A stretch of DNA of 64,000 nucleotides from Palsa-504 sp963834685 (GCA_963834685.1 CAWICW010000007.1:144710-208709), one strand, 5' to 3'. Shown: positions 22,648-32,590, counted from the stretch's first letter. Notes: generated by a model from the sequence alone, not told the origin. Made by a program: numbers and translations.

Positions 22648-24419
22648 GACCCGATTCCGCGAGTAAGCCGGTGACACGGCTGCGCAAATACCGATAGGTG
22701 CCGCTCTGACCTGGGATGATGATCGCTGCGAAGTAATGATCATCTCAGCTGGAGGGCACCTACCTGGTGAAAAGGATACGCAGCAGGGCAGCGAAACGTC
22801 AGCAGGCGCGGATTGGCGCGCCGGATCGGTCGCTGACGGGGAGCGCGGGCCTGGCGGCGGTCACCGAATTGTGTGACCGGCTGGGCGTGATCGAGGCGCT
22901 GGATGCGGCGGTCGGCCCGGTCAAGCAGCGGGATCGCGGGTTCGGGGCCGGGGAGTTGCTGACCGGGATCGCGGCGGCGCAGCTGGCCGGGGAGGATTTC
23001 CTGACCGGGCTGGACCGGCAGCGCGCCGACGCGGCGGGCCAGCAGATCACCCCGGTGCCGGGCCTGGCGTCCACGACCGCGGCGGGCCTGGCCCGCAGGC
23101 TTACTCCCGGGCAGTGGCGCGCGGTGGAGACGGGCCTGGCGGTGGTGACCGGGCGGATGCTGTCGCTGCTGCCGGCGGAGCGGGTGACAGCGCTGGCCGG
23201 CGGGCCGGTCACGATCGACCTGGACACCACCGATGTGGAGGTCTACGGCCGCAAGAAGCGCGGCGTGGCCTATAACCATCAGGGCCAGCGGGCCGGGCGG
23301 CCGCACGTGGCGACCTGGGCAGAGGCCGAGACGGTGCTGGCCGCCGACCTGGGTGACGGCACCGATGACCCGCGCGCGACCGCGCCGGACCTGCTGCGCC
23401 GCGCGCTGGCCAGCCTGCCTCCGCGGGCACGGCAATCGGGCCGGGTGGCGATGCGCGCCGACGCGGGGTACTTCGCCGGGCAACTGGCCCGCGCCGCCCA
23501 CGACGCGCACATCGGCTTCGCGATCGGCGCCAGGCGGATCGCGCCGCTGTGGCGGCTGCTGGCCGGGATCGCCGACGACGCCTGGCACGACGCCATTGAC
23601 ATGGACGGCGCGCAGGTCGCGGTGGCTGAGTACTGCCCGGACTGGTGGCCCGCGGACACCCGGCTGCTGATCCGCCGGGTGGCGCTGGACCCGGCCCAGG
23701 TCTCCGCCGACCCGCGGTCCCGGCGCCGCCGCACCCTGCACCCAGACCAGCGGGCCCTGCCGATCCCCGAGCTGGCCAGCGCCGGGGCGATCTACGCGTA
23801 CTCGTTCATCGTGACCAATCTGGACCTGTCCAGCCCGGACAAGGCCGCCGCCGTGGAGCACTGGTACCGGCACCGCACCACGGTGGAGAACATCTTCCGC
23901 GACAGCAAGCTCGGCGCCGCCCTCCGCCACCTTCCCTCGGGATATCCCCAGGTCAATACCGCCTGGATGTGGGGCGCGCTGCTCGCCGCGACGATAGCCG
24001 CCTGGCTGCACCAGCTCACCGCCGTCACCGCAGGCCAGGACATCCTGGCCGGGTACGGCGTGCGCGGCGGCAAGGCCATGATCGCTACCTTGCGGTGGCG
24101 GCTGATCGCGGTCCCCGGCCGGGTGATCCGCCACGCCCGCCACCTGATCCTGCGGCTGCCGCCCGGCCACGGCCTGCTTCCCGAGGTCCTGGCCCGGCTG
24201 CGGGACCTGCCCGCACCCGCCTGACCTGCGCACCCTGAGCCCCGGCTCCCCGTCCCTTGCCCACGGCCCGCCAGCCCGAACCGCGGAAAGGCCTCCAGAA
24301 CCAGTGAACCCGGCGCTGACTCCCGGGCTGTCAGCATGCTAGCTACCAGGAATTCTCGTGCACCAAGATCATTTATGGAGGCCGGGGTCAGCTCACCGCG
24401 TTATTCGCGGAATCGGGTC
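22648..24419. mobile_element. IS1380-family insertion sequence, about 1772 bp
   Basis: Terminal inverted repeats GACCCGATTCCGCGARTAA at 22648-22666 and, inverted, at 24401-24419 (one mismatch, G versus A). One plus-strand transposase lies within. A target duplication was not found. The right end interrupts the gene read from 25110. Confidence 0.85.
22767..24224 (+). CDS. IS1380-family transposase
   Basis: 485 residues from GTG/ATG at 22767, preceded by GGAGGGC at 22751. DDE residues are visible as TIDLDTTDVEVYG, AMRADAGYFAGQL and VENIFRDSKLG, with the family's RVALDPAQVS-type insertion and the late VNTAWMWGALLAATIAAWLHQ segment. The frame is complete, so the element is probably autonomous. 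Confidence 0.92.
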   Translation: MKRIRSRAAKRQQARIGAPDRSLTGSAGLAAVTELCDRLGVIEALDAAVGPVKQRDRGFGAGELLTGIAAAQLAGEDFLTGLDRQRADAAGQQITPVPGLASTTAAGLARRLTPGQWRAVETGLAVVTGRMLSLLPAERVTALAGGPVTIDLDTTDVEVYGRKKRGVAYNHQGQRAGRPHVATWAEAETVLAADLGDGTDDPRATAPDLLRRALASLPPRARQSGRVAMRADAGYFAGQLARAAHDAHIGFAIGARRIAPLWRLLAGIADDAWHDAIDMDGAQVAVAEYCPDWWPADTRLLIRRVALDPAQVSADPRSRRRRTLHPDQRALPIPELASAGAIYAYSFIVTNLDLSSPDKAAAVEHWYRHRTTVENIFRDSKLGAALRHLPSGYPQVNTAWMWGALLAATIAAWLHQLTAVTAGQDILAGYGVRGGKAMIATLRWRLIAVPGRVIRHARHLILRLPPGHGLLPEVLARLRDLPAPA

Positions 24420-25110
24420 AGAGATTGTCGTGGTCAACCTCGATGGTGCCCGGCTGCAGCCGGTCGCAGATCAGCTGCAGGGCATCGGGGTCGTCGCAGG
24501 AGGCGAACCCGTTGGACAAGGCGGTGAACCCGATCCCGGCCCTGAGCGCCTGCCGCTTGGCCCACTCGTGCCCGTTGACCCAGATCTTGGCCGGGTAGGG
24601 GAAGTAGGCGCAGACCTTGATGAACGCGCTCCCGAAGTCCTCATCCCACAGGTAGAAGTAGTAGCAGGTCACTCGCCGGTCGGCCTTGGCGAAGGTGTAC
24701 TGCGGCGCGGCGGTCCGGGTGTCGCGTTGGTAGGCGGCCCAGACCCGCTGGAACTCCTGCGCAACCCCGATCGCGGCCACCCCGGAGCGGCCCGTGGCGG
24801 CCTGCCGGTCCAGGTACGGGGTCATCACGTCGATCTTGCGGTCGTCCTTGCCGAACTTCACCCACGGGATGCCGTTCGCGGACGCGAACGAGTCCACCGC
24901 GCGGCGGAACCTCGTGCCGATCTTCTCCATCAGCGCCGGGGAGAGAATCGGCATGCCCAGGTGCTGGGTCATGAACGCGACTACCTGCCCGCTGGACTGC
25001 AGGATCGGCACGTACGCGTTGAGGTAGACCCGGTCCAGGCACTCGATGTCCAGCACCGCATGCCCGTCCAGCAGTTCCCCAGCTGTCACAAAATGCGCCA
25101 CGATTACCAC
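24418..25110 (-). pseudogene. Conserved actinobacterial protein of unknown function, C-terminus removed by IS1380 element
   Basis: 230 residues from GTG 25110 (GTG 25101 is also possible). Motifs: VAHFVTAGELLDGHAVLDIE, WVKFGKDDRKIDVMTPYL, VTCYYFYLWDEDFGSAFIK, YPAKIWVNGHEWAKRQA, GFTALSNGFASCDD. I recognise this as a recurrent actinobacterial family, normally about twice as long, without an established function. The stop (24418-24420) is created at the right terminus of the insertion sequence. No matching C-terminal half is seen left of the element. Confidence 0.72.
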
Positions 25111-25272
25111 CCGCCGTTACCGGTTTTATGGTGGTCATGATGAACCCGCCCGCAGCGATACGCCTGCGGAACCATAGATCTCGGCGGTCAGAGGCGGAGC
25201 CTCACTGGTGCAGCGGTCTCTAGCAGCCCTGCTGATGAGCCAAGCCCGACTCCGTCTGGTCCACCGCTTACA

Positions 25273-25965
25273 GTGCTGTCGGAAGATCCTATCAACATAG
25301 ATCAGATGCTTGTCTGGGTATTTCCAACCGAGTACTTGCCGGATCGGAATCAGCTTAAATATGTAAACTCTTTGATAGAGTCTCCCGGCCTCGAATCACG
25401 GCCTGAATTCACTCAATGGTTTTATTCCCGCGATGCTTACGAAGCAGGCGGCACCAGTAGTCAGGTTGTCGTAAAGAACAATCGCCCATATCCAATCAGA
25501 ATAATCGATATGAATGTCATAAAAAACTGTCAGCCTCCTTTGACAGGAACTATGTTCTTTGGTGCCGGAGGTGCGGTAGACCCGACCGTTGGCCTGGGTT
25601 TCAACCTAGACTCCTCAGACACTGAGGCGGAACTCGCCCAGGGAACAGAAGTAGGGCAATGGCGGCCAGATTACTTCACCAGGGACACTATATCGATTCA
25701 GCCTGGAGAGCAGCAGGTATTCGACCTTTGGGCAGTAACTTCCAAATATGCATGTTCGTATGAGTACCAGGCAACCATCTTGGACGGCGATCGAAAAATG
25801 AATCAAATTATTGAAGATGGGAATCAGCCTTTCCGGGCAACAGCGCTTATAGTACGACCCCCTGGTTGGTCCGCCTACAGGGCTGTGTACATTGGCGGCG
25901 CAGGAAACCCCCCGACCGGAGCGTTCATCCGCGTAGATCCAGAGAGCCAGAAGCCCCTTATCTAG
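25273..25965 (+). CDS. Hypothetical beta-rich protein, AT-richer than neighbours; start uncertain
   Basis: Up to 230 residues from GTG 25273, with no ribosome site; the true start may lie elsewhere or the 5' end may be lost. Features: SSQVVVKNNRPYPIRIIDMN, FTRDTISIQPGEQQVFDLWA, YEYQATILDGDRKMNQI. These read like an immunoglobulin-type beta sandwich with internal polar loops. Codon third positions are clearly less GC-rich than in flanking genes, suggesting recent acquisition. Function unknown. Confidence 0.65.
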   Translation: MLSEDPINIDQMLVWVFPTEYLPDRNQLKYVNSLIESPGLESRPEFTQWFYSRDAYEAGGTSSQVVVKNNRPYPIRIIDMNVIKNCQPPLTGTMFFGAGGAVDPTVGLGFNLDSSDTEAELAQGTEVGQWRPDYFTRDTISIQPGEQQVFDLWAVTSKYACSYEYQATILDGDRKMNQIIEDGNQPFRATALIVRPPGWSAYRAVYIGGAGNPPTGAFIRVDPESQKPLI

Positions 25966-26150
25966 CGCGGCGGCAGCGGTGCGGCCCAGCGCTCAGCGTA
26001 GGAGTCGGCTCCGTAGTCCATGGAGCTCCAAGTAACGAACATCCGACTTGCGGCTACGGTCGCCTTCGCCTCTTTGCCAGACACATCGGCATGTCGGGGA
26101 ACCCCGCCTGCGCGCATCGCTGGCCTGTGACGGTGCGATGTCTGGGCCGG

Positions 26151-29100
26151 TCAGTGGCGGCCCTTGGCCGCCTTCCGAGCCGGAAGCTGGGCCACGATCG
26201 CCTCAAGCTGGGCGGCGAGTTCCTCGATGTGCTGGGGATGGTTTCCATCGGCGCCGATCGCTTTGATGCTGTGCCCGCAGTCGTCAATCAGGCGCCGGTA
26301 CCGCTCCCGGCGGGCGAGCGCCCTTGTGCCGCGCGCTGCCCGCACGCACGCTTCGGCGAGGCTGACGTACGTTAGGGCGTCGCTGACCAGGTTGACCGAG
26401 CGGAGCAAGTGATCGACGGCGATGTCGTCACGGCCCTCCATTGCCGCGGCGCGGCCGAGGAGCGCCTCGGACCGGCCGGTGGCGTGGGCTCGGGCGGCGC
26501 CGGGGAGGGCGGGGATCTCGGCAACGGCGCGCTGGATGAGCAGCTTTGCTTCCGCTGGACTGGCCGCCTGCAGGGTCAGTGCGGCGTTGCTGAGCAGGGC
26601 ATCGACGAAGATCTCGGCCAGCGTGGGCGGCTTGCCCAGGCCCACCCGTACCGTGCCGGGATTGCCGCGCGCGTCCGGCTCGAAGCCGACGATGGCGTCG
26701 GCAACGGTGTCGAAGGCCGCCCGCGCCTCGTCTAGCAGTCCGGCCTGCATCATCGCGGTGGCCTCGAGCCAGGCAGCCAGGACGCCAACTACCCGGTCCT
26801 TTGGTGAGGCCGCGCCGGGCGGCGGCGCCGCGGCGGCAAAATGGCCGATCGCCTGCTGGCCGTCGTTTAGTGTGACAGCAATCTGCCCCAGCCAGTAGTG
26901 CACCTTCGTCCGGTCCCATAGCGCTGCCGACTGCAGAAGCGGCAGGAGCTGCTCGAGCCGGTCCCGCGTGTCGAGGAGGCCATCGTCGGCCGGCCGGGCA
27001 TCGGGTTGCTCGGTGAGCCGGTCAAGCTGGCAGGCCGCTAGCGACACCGTCAATTCCAGTAGCTCCTTGGTCCGGGTGGCCCACCGCAGCCCCGTTAGGT
27101 AGCAGTCCTCCGCCTCGCCGTACTCCTTGCGCTCGCGGCGCAGATCACCCAGAAGCTGCCATGGCCACGGCGTGAACGGCTCGGTCTGGGTGGCCTTTTG
27201 CGCATGGTCCAGGGCGTATTTGACCTGCCCCTTGCTGGCCAGGGTCTGCGCAACGGCGTAATGGATATTCTTTTCCCGGACCGCAGGAGCGCACTCCTGG
27301 TCCAGCCGCCGGGTGGCCCGCAGCATGTCATGCACGACCTGGTCAAGTGCGGGTGAGTCTGCAGGCTCAAGACGGCACAGGGTGCTCGCACCCCGGTAGT
27401 TCGCCCACGCCGCTCCCGGCATTGCCCCGGCCGTGTTGGTCAGCTCCCGCAATTGCGCCCGGGCGTCGTCGCCGCCGCGCTTGGCGCCCGCGATCGCCTT
27501 GCCGATCTGCCCGTCGAGTGCGGCCAGCTTCTGTAGCTGCTGTTCCAGCGCCGGGTCGAATTCAGCGACGGCGGCCGCCACGCGCTTGAGCTGGTTAGGC
27601 TGCACCAGCGGGGCGAGGGTCAGCAGCGCCTGAGCCGCCTGGCAGGCGAGAGGCTTGCGGTTGGCCTTGGCCGCGGCGCAGGCCAGGGACACCCAGTCGT
27701 CCGGATCGTCGATCATCACCTGGAGCGCCTGGGAAAACCGGCGGACTGCGGATCGCCATCGGCGCAGGTCCATGTTGAGCGTGCCAAGTTCCCGGTGAGC
27801 CCGCGGGTCGAGCGGTCCGAGGGCGCTGGCCTCCGTGAGCAGCAACTCGACCTGGCGCGTGGGACGTCGGGCCCGTCCCACATTGCGTTTGGCCTGCTTG
27901 AGGTCGCGGTGAGCATCACGGCGGCGTTTCCAGTCCGCCGCGGTTCCGCCCAGCAGCAGCGGCCGGAACGAGGGCAGGCGCTGTCCGTTCTGCCAGCTTC
28001 GCTGCCGCATCAGTGACCCTTGTCTGTCAAGGCCCGCGGCGATGCCTTCGGCGCGGCGCAGTTTCTGGGTGACCGGGGCGATACCCGTGTCGAGCTTGTA
28101 GCAGACGGCAAGGTTGGTCAGGCAGGTGGCGGCCAGCCGTCGCGCTGCTTCGAGCTGGACGGCGCTGCGGGCGCCGTGCGCAGTCCATTCGGCCTGCCGG
28201 AGCGCGCGCCAGGCGCGCCGCGACGCGAGCCTCCGGTTGGCCACTGCGAGCGCGGTGAGTTCGGCGCCGGCGCTGGCCGGTCCGGCCTGTTCCTGGCACA
28301 GCAGCCCGAGCAGGTCGTAGGCACGCGCCTCAGCGGCCGGCCCCGGGCGGGTGCTGAGCAACTGGTCGCACAGGAGCGCCCGGGTTTCGGCCTGCCCGGG
28401 GAGGGCGGCCAGCGCATACGTGGCTTCCCACCGGCGCGGGTTGCTCTCACGGGCCTGCATGAACACGCTTCGTGCCATCTCTGTATCGTCCAGCGCGAGC
28501 AGGGCGACGCCCAGGTTGTACCAGGCGAGATCGAAGGTCTCGTCCTCGGCGATGGCTTCGATTAGGCAGTTCCGCACATCGAGCTGGCGGAGAAGCTGCG
28601 GCCGCGCCGGACCGCCGTCGTCGAGCGAGGCCCGAGCCGCCCGGGTGAAAGCCTCAACCGCACGGAACTTCGAGGTGCTGGCGAGGGTCAGGTCGGCGAG
28701 CATCCGCGTGGCCATTTCCTCGACCAGGGGATGGAGATCCCAGCGGCCCTTGTCGTCGGTCGCCGCCGAACCAGGCTTGCCGCGGACGCGCCAGCTTTGG
28801 GAGTGGACGCCAGCGTAGTTGGCGAGAAGGATCAGCCGGTCTCCCTCGCAGTGGAGGCTCCCGGTGATCTGCGGCCCTTTCATAAGACGTGCCACCAGGC
28901 CCAGGATGCTGCCGACCGGGATACTGACCGGCCCGAAGCTCAGCTTCGCATCCGGGGATACCGCATTCTGGAGGAACTCGGCGGTATCGTCCAGCTCGGC
29001 AGTCGGCTGGATCGGATCATCAATGCGGCCAGCGCCTTTTTCCGCCTGTTGCTGATGCTTCACCGCGCGGTACAACGCGCCAAGCCGGTCAACCTCGTTC

Positions 29101-29567
29101 GCCAGATACGCTCCCAGGCCCGGGACCGCGCCCTTGGCGTCGGGCGTGGTGCAATCGGGGAAGTCCTGGAAGACCGTTCGACCACGGCTGCGCACCGCGA
29201 GCATGACAAACCCCGCGAGGGCGAGCAGGACAGCTATTACCACCCAGCTGGTGGTGTGACCGGTAACCTGCTTGTAGACAATCGGCCCTTGCCACACGAT
29301 CACCACCACAAGGACGATCTGAAACACCAGGGAACGGGCAACTCGCAGGCACAGCGCCCAGAGCAAAGCCAGCAAGCGGGTCAGACGCCAATGGAAATAA
29401 CGGAACACGAGCACCGGGCACCCGAGCCCCAGCCACATCTTCCTGAGAAGGTGCAGAACCTTCGAGGAATCATCCACCGGGCCCGTGATTTCGGCGTGCC
29501 CCCCCATGGGGCCCGATTCTACCGCGGTCACCGCGGGCGCGGCGGTCACATTTCCAACTGGCGGCAA
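26151..29567 (-). CDS. Large membrane-anchored TPR-repeat protein
   Basis: 1138 residues from TTG 29567; GTG 29549 and ATG 29507 are alternative starts. Two hydrophobic stretches (about 63-93, LLALLWALCL...VFQIVLVVVIVWQG; and 109-126, VVIAVLLALAGFVMLAV) anchor an approximately 1000-residue cytoplasmic part. That part is built of helical pairs with TPR-like spacing: FDLAWYNLGVALLALDDTEM, DPRAHRELGTLNMDLRRW, EPFTPWPWQLLGDLRRERK, KVHYWLGQIAVTLNDG. No enzyme domain is seen. It may scaffold partners at the membrane. The island context allows a defence or stress role, but nothing in sequence proves it. Confidence 0.8.
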   Translation of the reverse strand: MPPVGNVTAAPAVTAVESGPMGGHAEITGPVDDSSKVLHLLRKMWLGLGCPVLVFRYFHWRLTRLLALLWALCLRVARSLVFQIVLVVVIVWQGPIVYKQVTGHTTSWVVIAVLLALAGFVMLAVRSRGRTVFQDFPDCTTPDAKGAVPGLGAYLANEVDRLGALYRAVKHQQQAEKGAGRIDDPIQPTAELDDTAEFLQNAVSPDAKLSFGPVSIPVGSILGLVARLMKGPQITGSLHCEGDRLILLANYAGVHSQSWRVRGKPGSAATDDKGRWDLHPLVEEMATRMLADLTLASTSKFRAVEAFTRAARASLDDGGPARPQLLRQLDVRNCLIEAIAEDETFDLAWYNLGVALLALDDTEMARSVFMQARESNPRRWEATYALAALPGQAETRALLCDQLLSTRPGPAAEARAYDLLGLLCQEQAGPASAGAELTALAVANRRLASRRAWRALRQAEWTAHGARSAVQLEAARRLAATCLTNLAVCYKLDTGIAPVTQKLRRAEGIAAGLDRQGSLMRQRSWQNGQRLPSFRPLLLGGTAADWKRRRDAHRDLKQAKRNVGRARRPTRQVELLLTEASALGPLDPRAHRELGTLNMDLRRWRSAVRRFSQALQVMIDDPDDWVSLACAAAKANRKPLACQAAQALLTLAPLVQPNQLKRVAAAVAEFDPALEQQLQKLAALDGQIGKAIAGAKRGGDDARAQLRELTNTAGAMPGAAWANYRGASTLCRLEPADSPALDQVVHDMLRATRRLDQECAPAVREKNIHYAVAQTLASKGQVKYALDHAQKATQTEPFTPWPWQLLGDLRRERKEYGEAEDCYLTGLRWATRTKELLELTVSLAACQLDRLTEQPDARPADDGLLDTRDRLEQLLPLLQSAALWDRTKVHYWLGQIAVTLNDGQQAIGHFAAAAPPPGAASPKDRVVGVLAAWLEATAMMQAGLLDEARAAFDTVADAIVGFEPDARGNPGTVRVGLGKPPTLAEIFVDALLSNAALTLQAASPAEAKLLIQRAVAEIPALPGAARAHATGRSEALLGRAAAMEGRDDIAVDHLLRSVNLVSDALTYVSLAEACVRAARGTRALARRERYRRLIDDCGHSIKAIGADGNHPQHIEELAAQLEAIVAQLPARKAAKGRH

Positions 29568-30007
29568 CCGGCACCAGAACCGCGGAGCCTGGCGTCACGC
29601 GACTGCATGGCCCGGCCATCGGTGCGGTCCGTCCTTAAAGGCTGAATTGACAATTGCGGCAGCCGTTCGTAATACACAGGACAGCGCATAAGCATACGAA
29701 TACGCAACTTCCGCTCATCGGCATGTTCGTAAGGTGCCAGGCAGCGCCCTCAGCCTGATCAATTGGAGAACCTCCCGGCGCTTGCCGACAGGGTGATCAT
29801 TTATGTTGGGCCTGCATCGGATGGGAGCGAGCGCCGGTGAGCCGTTCCGATCAGCGGCTTTGAGCGCTGCAGGTATCTGGCCGGTCGGGCGGGTTGATCG
29901 CGGCGGGAAGGGTCCGCGGCGGCGAAGGTCTGCGGCCAGGATCGGTGTCCGGAAACCGGCCAGCAGGCCGGCGGCGGGAGCGCGGTCAGGAAGTTGTCCC
30001 GCGGCGG
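29568..30007. other. No supported gene
   Basis: Promoter side of the TPR gene plus the 3' flank of the VapC gene. No credible frame is seen. Confidence 0.5.
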
Positions 30008-30418
30008 TCAGGGCTCCTGGCCTGCGATGAGGGCCAGCCCTTCGTGTTCGGCGAAGTCGGCAAAGTCCTTGATGTTGAGTGTCGCCAGCGGAAGGTTGTC
30101 GATCAGGCAGCAGGCGGCTATCCAGCTGTCGTTGTGTGGCCGGGGCCGTCCGCGCCGTTGCGCACGGGCCTGGAGCTGACCCCATTTCTCCGCCACTGCT
30201 TCGTCGTATGCGAGAACTGCGACATGCTGACGCCATCTGGCCAGGTCAGCAGTGCGGGTTGGTCCCCAGCTCCGGAGCACGCGCCACTTGGTCAGTTCCC
30301 CGACGGTCACGAAGGTAATGCACATCGTGTGGCCAGCCAGCGCGGCGCGCAGCTGGTCAGGCAGGCGGTTGCGCAGGCTGGCAGATGCAACATCGGTGTC
30401 CAGGACGACCAGGCTCAC
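30008..30418 (-). CDS. PIN-domain toxin (VapC-like)
   Basis: 136 residues from GTG 30418, overlapping the antitoxin stop (GTGA). PIN-domain acidic residues are in place: SLVVLDTDVASAS (first Asp), TVGELTKW (Glu), PHNDSWIAACC (Asp), LATLNIKDFADF (Asn/Asp). VapC toxins are Mg-dependent RNases that cut tRNA or rRNA. The overlap with the preceding small gene is the usual toxin-antitoxin arrangement and helps stabilise the surrounding island. Confidence 0.9.
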   Translation of the reverse strand: MSLVVLDTDVASASLRNRLPDQLRAALAGHTMCITFVTVGELTKWRVLRSWGPTRTADLARWRQHVAVLAYDEAVAEKWGQLQARAQRRGRPRPHNDSWIAACCLIDNLPLATLNIKDFADFAEHEGLALIAGQEP

Positions 30419-30612
30419 GGCATGCTGGCGCGTCGGGAGGCGTACAGGTCGGCGAGGAAGTCGTCCAGCTCCTGGTCGGATTCCCACACGTCCGGGAAGG
30501 CCAGCTCATCGACCGAGGCGATCGGCTGGATGCCCTGCTGGCGGATCTGCTCTTCGGCCGTCACGTGAGGTGCCCGATGCGGTGCTGGCGCGTGCTCGGC
30601 GCTGCTGGACAT
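30415..30612 (-). CDS. Putative VapB-type antitoxin
   Basis: 65 residues from ATG 30612, with AAAGGAG seven bases upstream. The C-terminal half (PIASVDELAFPDVWESDQEL, DDFLADLYASRR) has the acidic, aromatic pattern used by antitoxins to plug the PIN active site. The N-terminal part is short and no classic DNA-binding fold is obvious. Assignment rests on position and the four-base overlap with the toxin. Confidence 0.75.
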   Translation of the reverse strand: MSSSAEHAPAPHRAPHVTAEEQIRQQGIQPIASVDELAFPDVWESDQELDDFLADLYASRRASMP

Positions 30613-30857
30613 CGCTGGCGCTCCTTTCGGCCGGTTCCCCGTTCGGGGCCCATCTTCCGGTCAGGCAGGGCCGCGGCGGCATCGTTGACCGGCGGCTGCT
30701 CGTGCCTCCATGTTAGGCCCATGAGACCGATCATGGCCTTCACACTGCCATCCGGAGGTTCCTGAACGACGCCGGTCTGGCCAGGGCGCCCGGAGTCACC
30801 CGGATCCAGCAGCTGCGTGTGGCGGCTTGCCGGCGGCTTGCCGGCTGGTGTGATGGT

Positions 30858-32192
30858 CTAGCCCTCGGCACTGAAGATCTGGTCCATGATCTGGGCGCCG
30901 GTGGTGATGACCGGTCTCAGCTCGCGGCGGTAGACGACCTCGGTGGTGCGGGTGGAGGCGTGCCCGGCCAGCCGGGCGATCTCCTCGGTGCTGACCCCGT
31001 GATGGCTCATCAGGCTCACGAACGTGGTCCGCAGCTCGCGCGGCGTCCAGCCGTCCCCGACCCCGGCGGCCTGGCAGACCCGCTTGAACATCTTCCGGAC
31101 GTTCCCCGCGTCCAGCGCGGCGCCGCGGTGGGTGGTGAACACCAGCCCGGTGTCCTGCCACCGCTGCCCGGCCAGGGCCCGCTCGCCGTCCTGGGCGTCC
31201 CGCAGCGCGCGGAGCGCCTCGACCGCGAGGCGGGGCAGGGCCAGGGTGCGGCGGGACCGCTCGGTCTTGGTCTCGCCATACGCGCGCACCGACCGCCACA
31301 CCGCCACGTGAGGCGGAATGGGCGGGCTGGCGGCCCGGTCGCCGTCCAGGTCCACGTGCGCCCAGCGCAGCGCCCGGGCCTCCTCGGTGCGGACCCCGGT
31401 CAGCAGGCTGAGCACGATGTAGGCGTACATGAGCTCGGCGGGCCGGCGGACGTCTTTGAGGCCGGGCCGCAGCTCGGTCACCGGCAGGGTCCGGGCCGCG
31501 GCGATGACCGCCACCGCCTGGCCCAGGGTGAGGGACTTCGACGGTCGGCCCTGCCGGCCCTTGGGGGTATCGACCAGGGCCGCGACGTCGCGGGCGACGA
31601 TGTCGTTGGCTTCGGCGTACCGGATGGCCCGCTTGAGCGCCAGGTGCCCCTTGGCCACGGTCGTGCTGGAGTACCCGGCGGCCATCTCGGACAGGGCCCG
31701 GCGCACATCGGCCGCGGACAGCTCGCGGAGCTTGCGGCGGCCGATGACCGCCAGCACCGGCTGCAGCACGTTGCGGTTCGTGGTGATGGTCTTGGCCGAC
31801 CGGCCCGCCAGCCCGTCCGCCAGCCAGTCCTCGGCGGCCTGCCGTACCGTGTAGCGGGCGTACCCTGTCTTGGGGACCGTTCCCCTGTCGAGGTCGTTAT
31901 GCAGCTCCCGGAGCTTACCCACCACGGCGGCCTTGGTCGTGCCGCTGACCTTGCGCCGCTGCCGCCGCCCGTCTTCGGCATACCCCAGCGATAAAAAAAA
32001 GTAGGATAGCCTGCAGAGGCCCAGGTGGGGCCTAACGGTCTCAGGGCGGGTCATAGCCAGGTCAGCCAGAGCCACTTCGGCGAGGTCACGGCCGCCGGGT
32101 TTCCGGGGATAACCTGCGCAGCTCGTGGGATCCCGGAACTGTTCATGACCTAGGGACCAGGGCGCCGGGCAGGCCCTGGCTGGCAACGGCAC
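30858..32192 (-). CDS. Tyrosine recombinase/integrase; N-terminus altered
   Basis: 444 residues from GTG 32192; ATG 32054 would give 398. The SAM-like core-binding domain (YTVRQAAEDWLADGLAGRS, KLRELSAADVRRALSEM) precedes the catalytic domain: Arg in LLTGVRTEEARAL, GWTPRELRTTFVSLMSHHGV with the second Arg (Thr where His is commoner), LAGHASTRTTEVVYRRELRP with His and nucleophile Tyr. The usual N-terminal strands (like GRWxAxxSLGY) are replaced by LCRLSYFFLSLGY, encoded by a T8 run, so the start of the gene has been remodelled. It likely moved this island; no attachment site was identified. Confidence 0.85.
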   Translation of the reverse strand: MPLPARACPAPWSLGHEQFRDPTSCAGYPRKPGGRDLAEVALADLAMTRPETVRPHLGLCRLSYFFLSLGYAEDGRRQRRKVSGTTKAAVVGKLRELHNDLDRGTVPKTGYARYTVRQAAEDWLADGLAGRSAKTITTNRNVLQPVLAVIGRRKLRELSAADVRRALSEMAAGYSSTTVAKGHLALKRAIRYAEANDIVARDVAALVDTPKGRQGRPSKSLTLGQAVAVIAAARTLPVTELRPGLKDVRRPAELMYAYIVLSLLTGVRTEEARALRWAHVDLDGDRAASPPIPPHVAVWRSVRAYGETKTERSRRTLALPRLAVEALRALRDAQDGERALAGQRWQDTGLVFTTHRGAALDAGNVRKMFKRVCQAAGVGDGWTPRELRTTFVSLMSHHGVSTEEIARLAGHASTRTTEVVYRRELRPVITTGAQIMDQIFSAEG

Positions 32193-32235
32193 AGTCAGGG
32201 ACCGGCACTGTGCGGACGCCTCAGCCTGGACGGCC

Positions 32236-32590
32236 CTATCCCCAGAAGACCGCGATCAGGCCGGTCAATCCCGCGCAGCAGGTCGCCGACGCCCAGTAAT
32301 AGCTCAGGCTGGTCATACAGGCCAAGCACAGGTGACGGTCCCGCCAGCACAGCACCCAGTCCTTGGTGGCCCCGGGGTGCAGCGGAGCCAGGGCGGCCGA
32401 GAACCTCGTCCACTCGCTGCCAGCGCCCTAGCGCCAGGGGCGGCCGCACTCGACGGCCGTCAGCTGCCACGGGCAGACGTAGCACTCCACCGCGACCCCG
32501 CCGCGGGCACGCCTGGGAAACGCGCTGCAACCACCAGCGGCGGACGCGGGCGATGCCGGGTTCGCGCAGCTGCAGACACGCACTCATGCG
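32236..32590 (-). pseudogene. Possible Cys-rich small protein interrupted by an in-frame stop
   Basis: On the minus strand a frame reads VAVECYVCPWQLTAVECGRP, meets TAG at 32428-32430, and continues in the same frame with WTRFSAALAPLHPGATKDW, LCWRDRHLCLACMTSLSYYW and a hydrophobic end GLTGLIAVFWG before TAG 32236-32238. Cys pairs and the hydrophobic tail look genuine. Either a pseudogene or two short genes. Low confidence. Confidence 0.35.
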
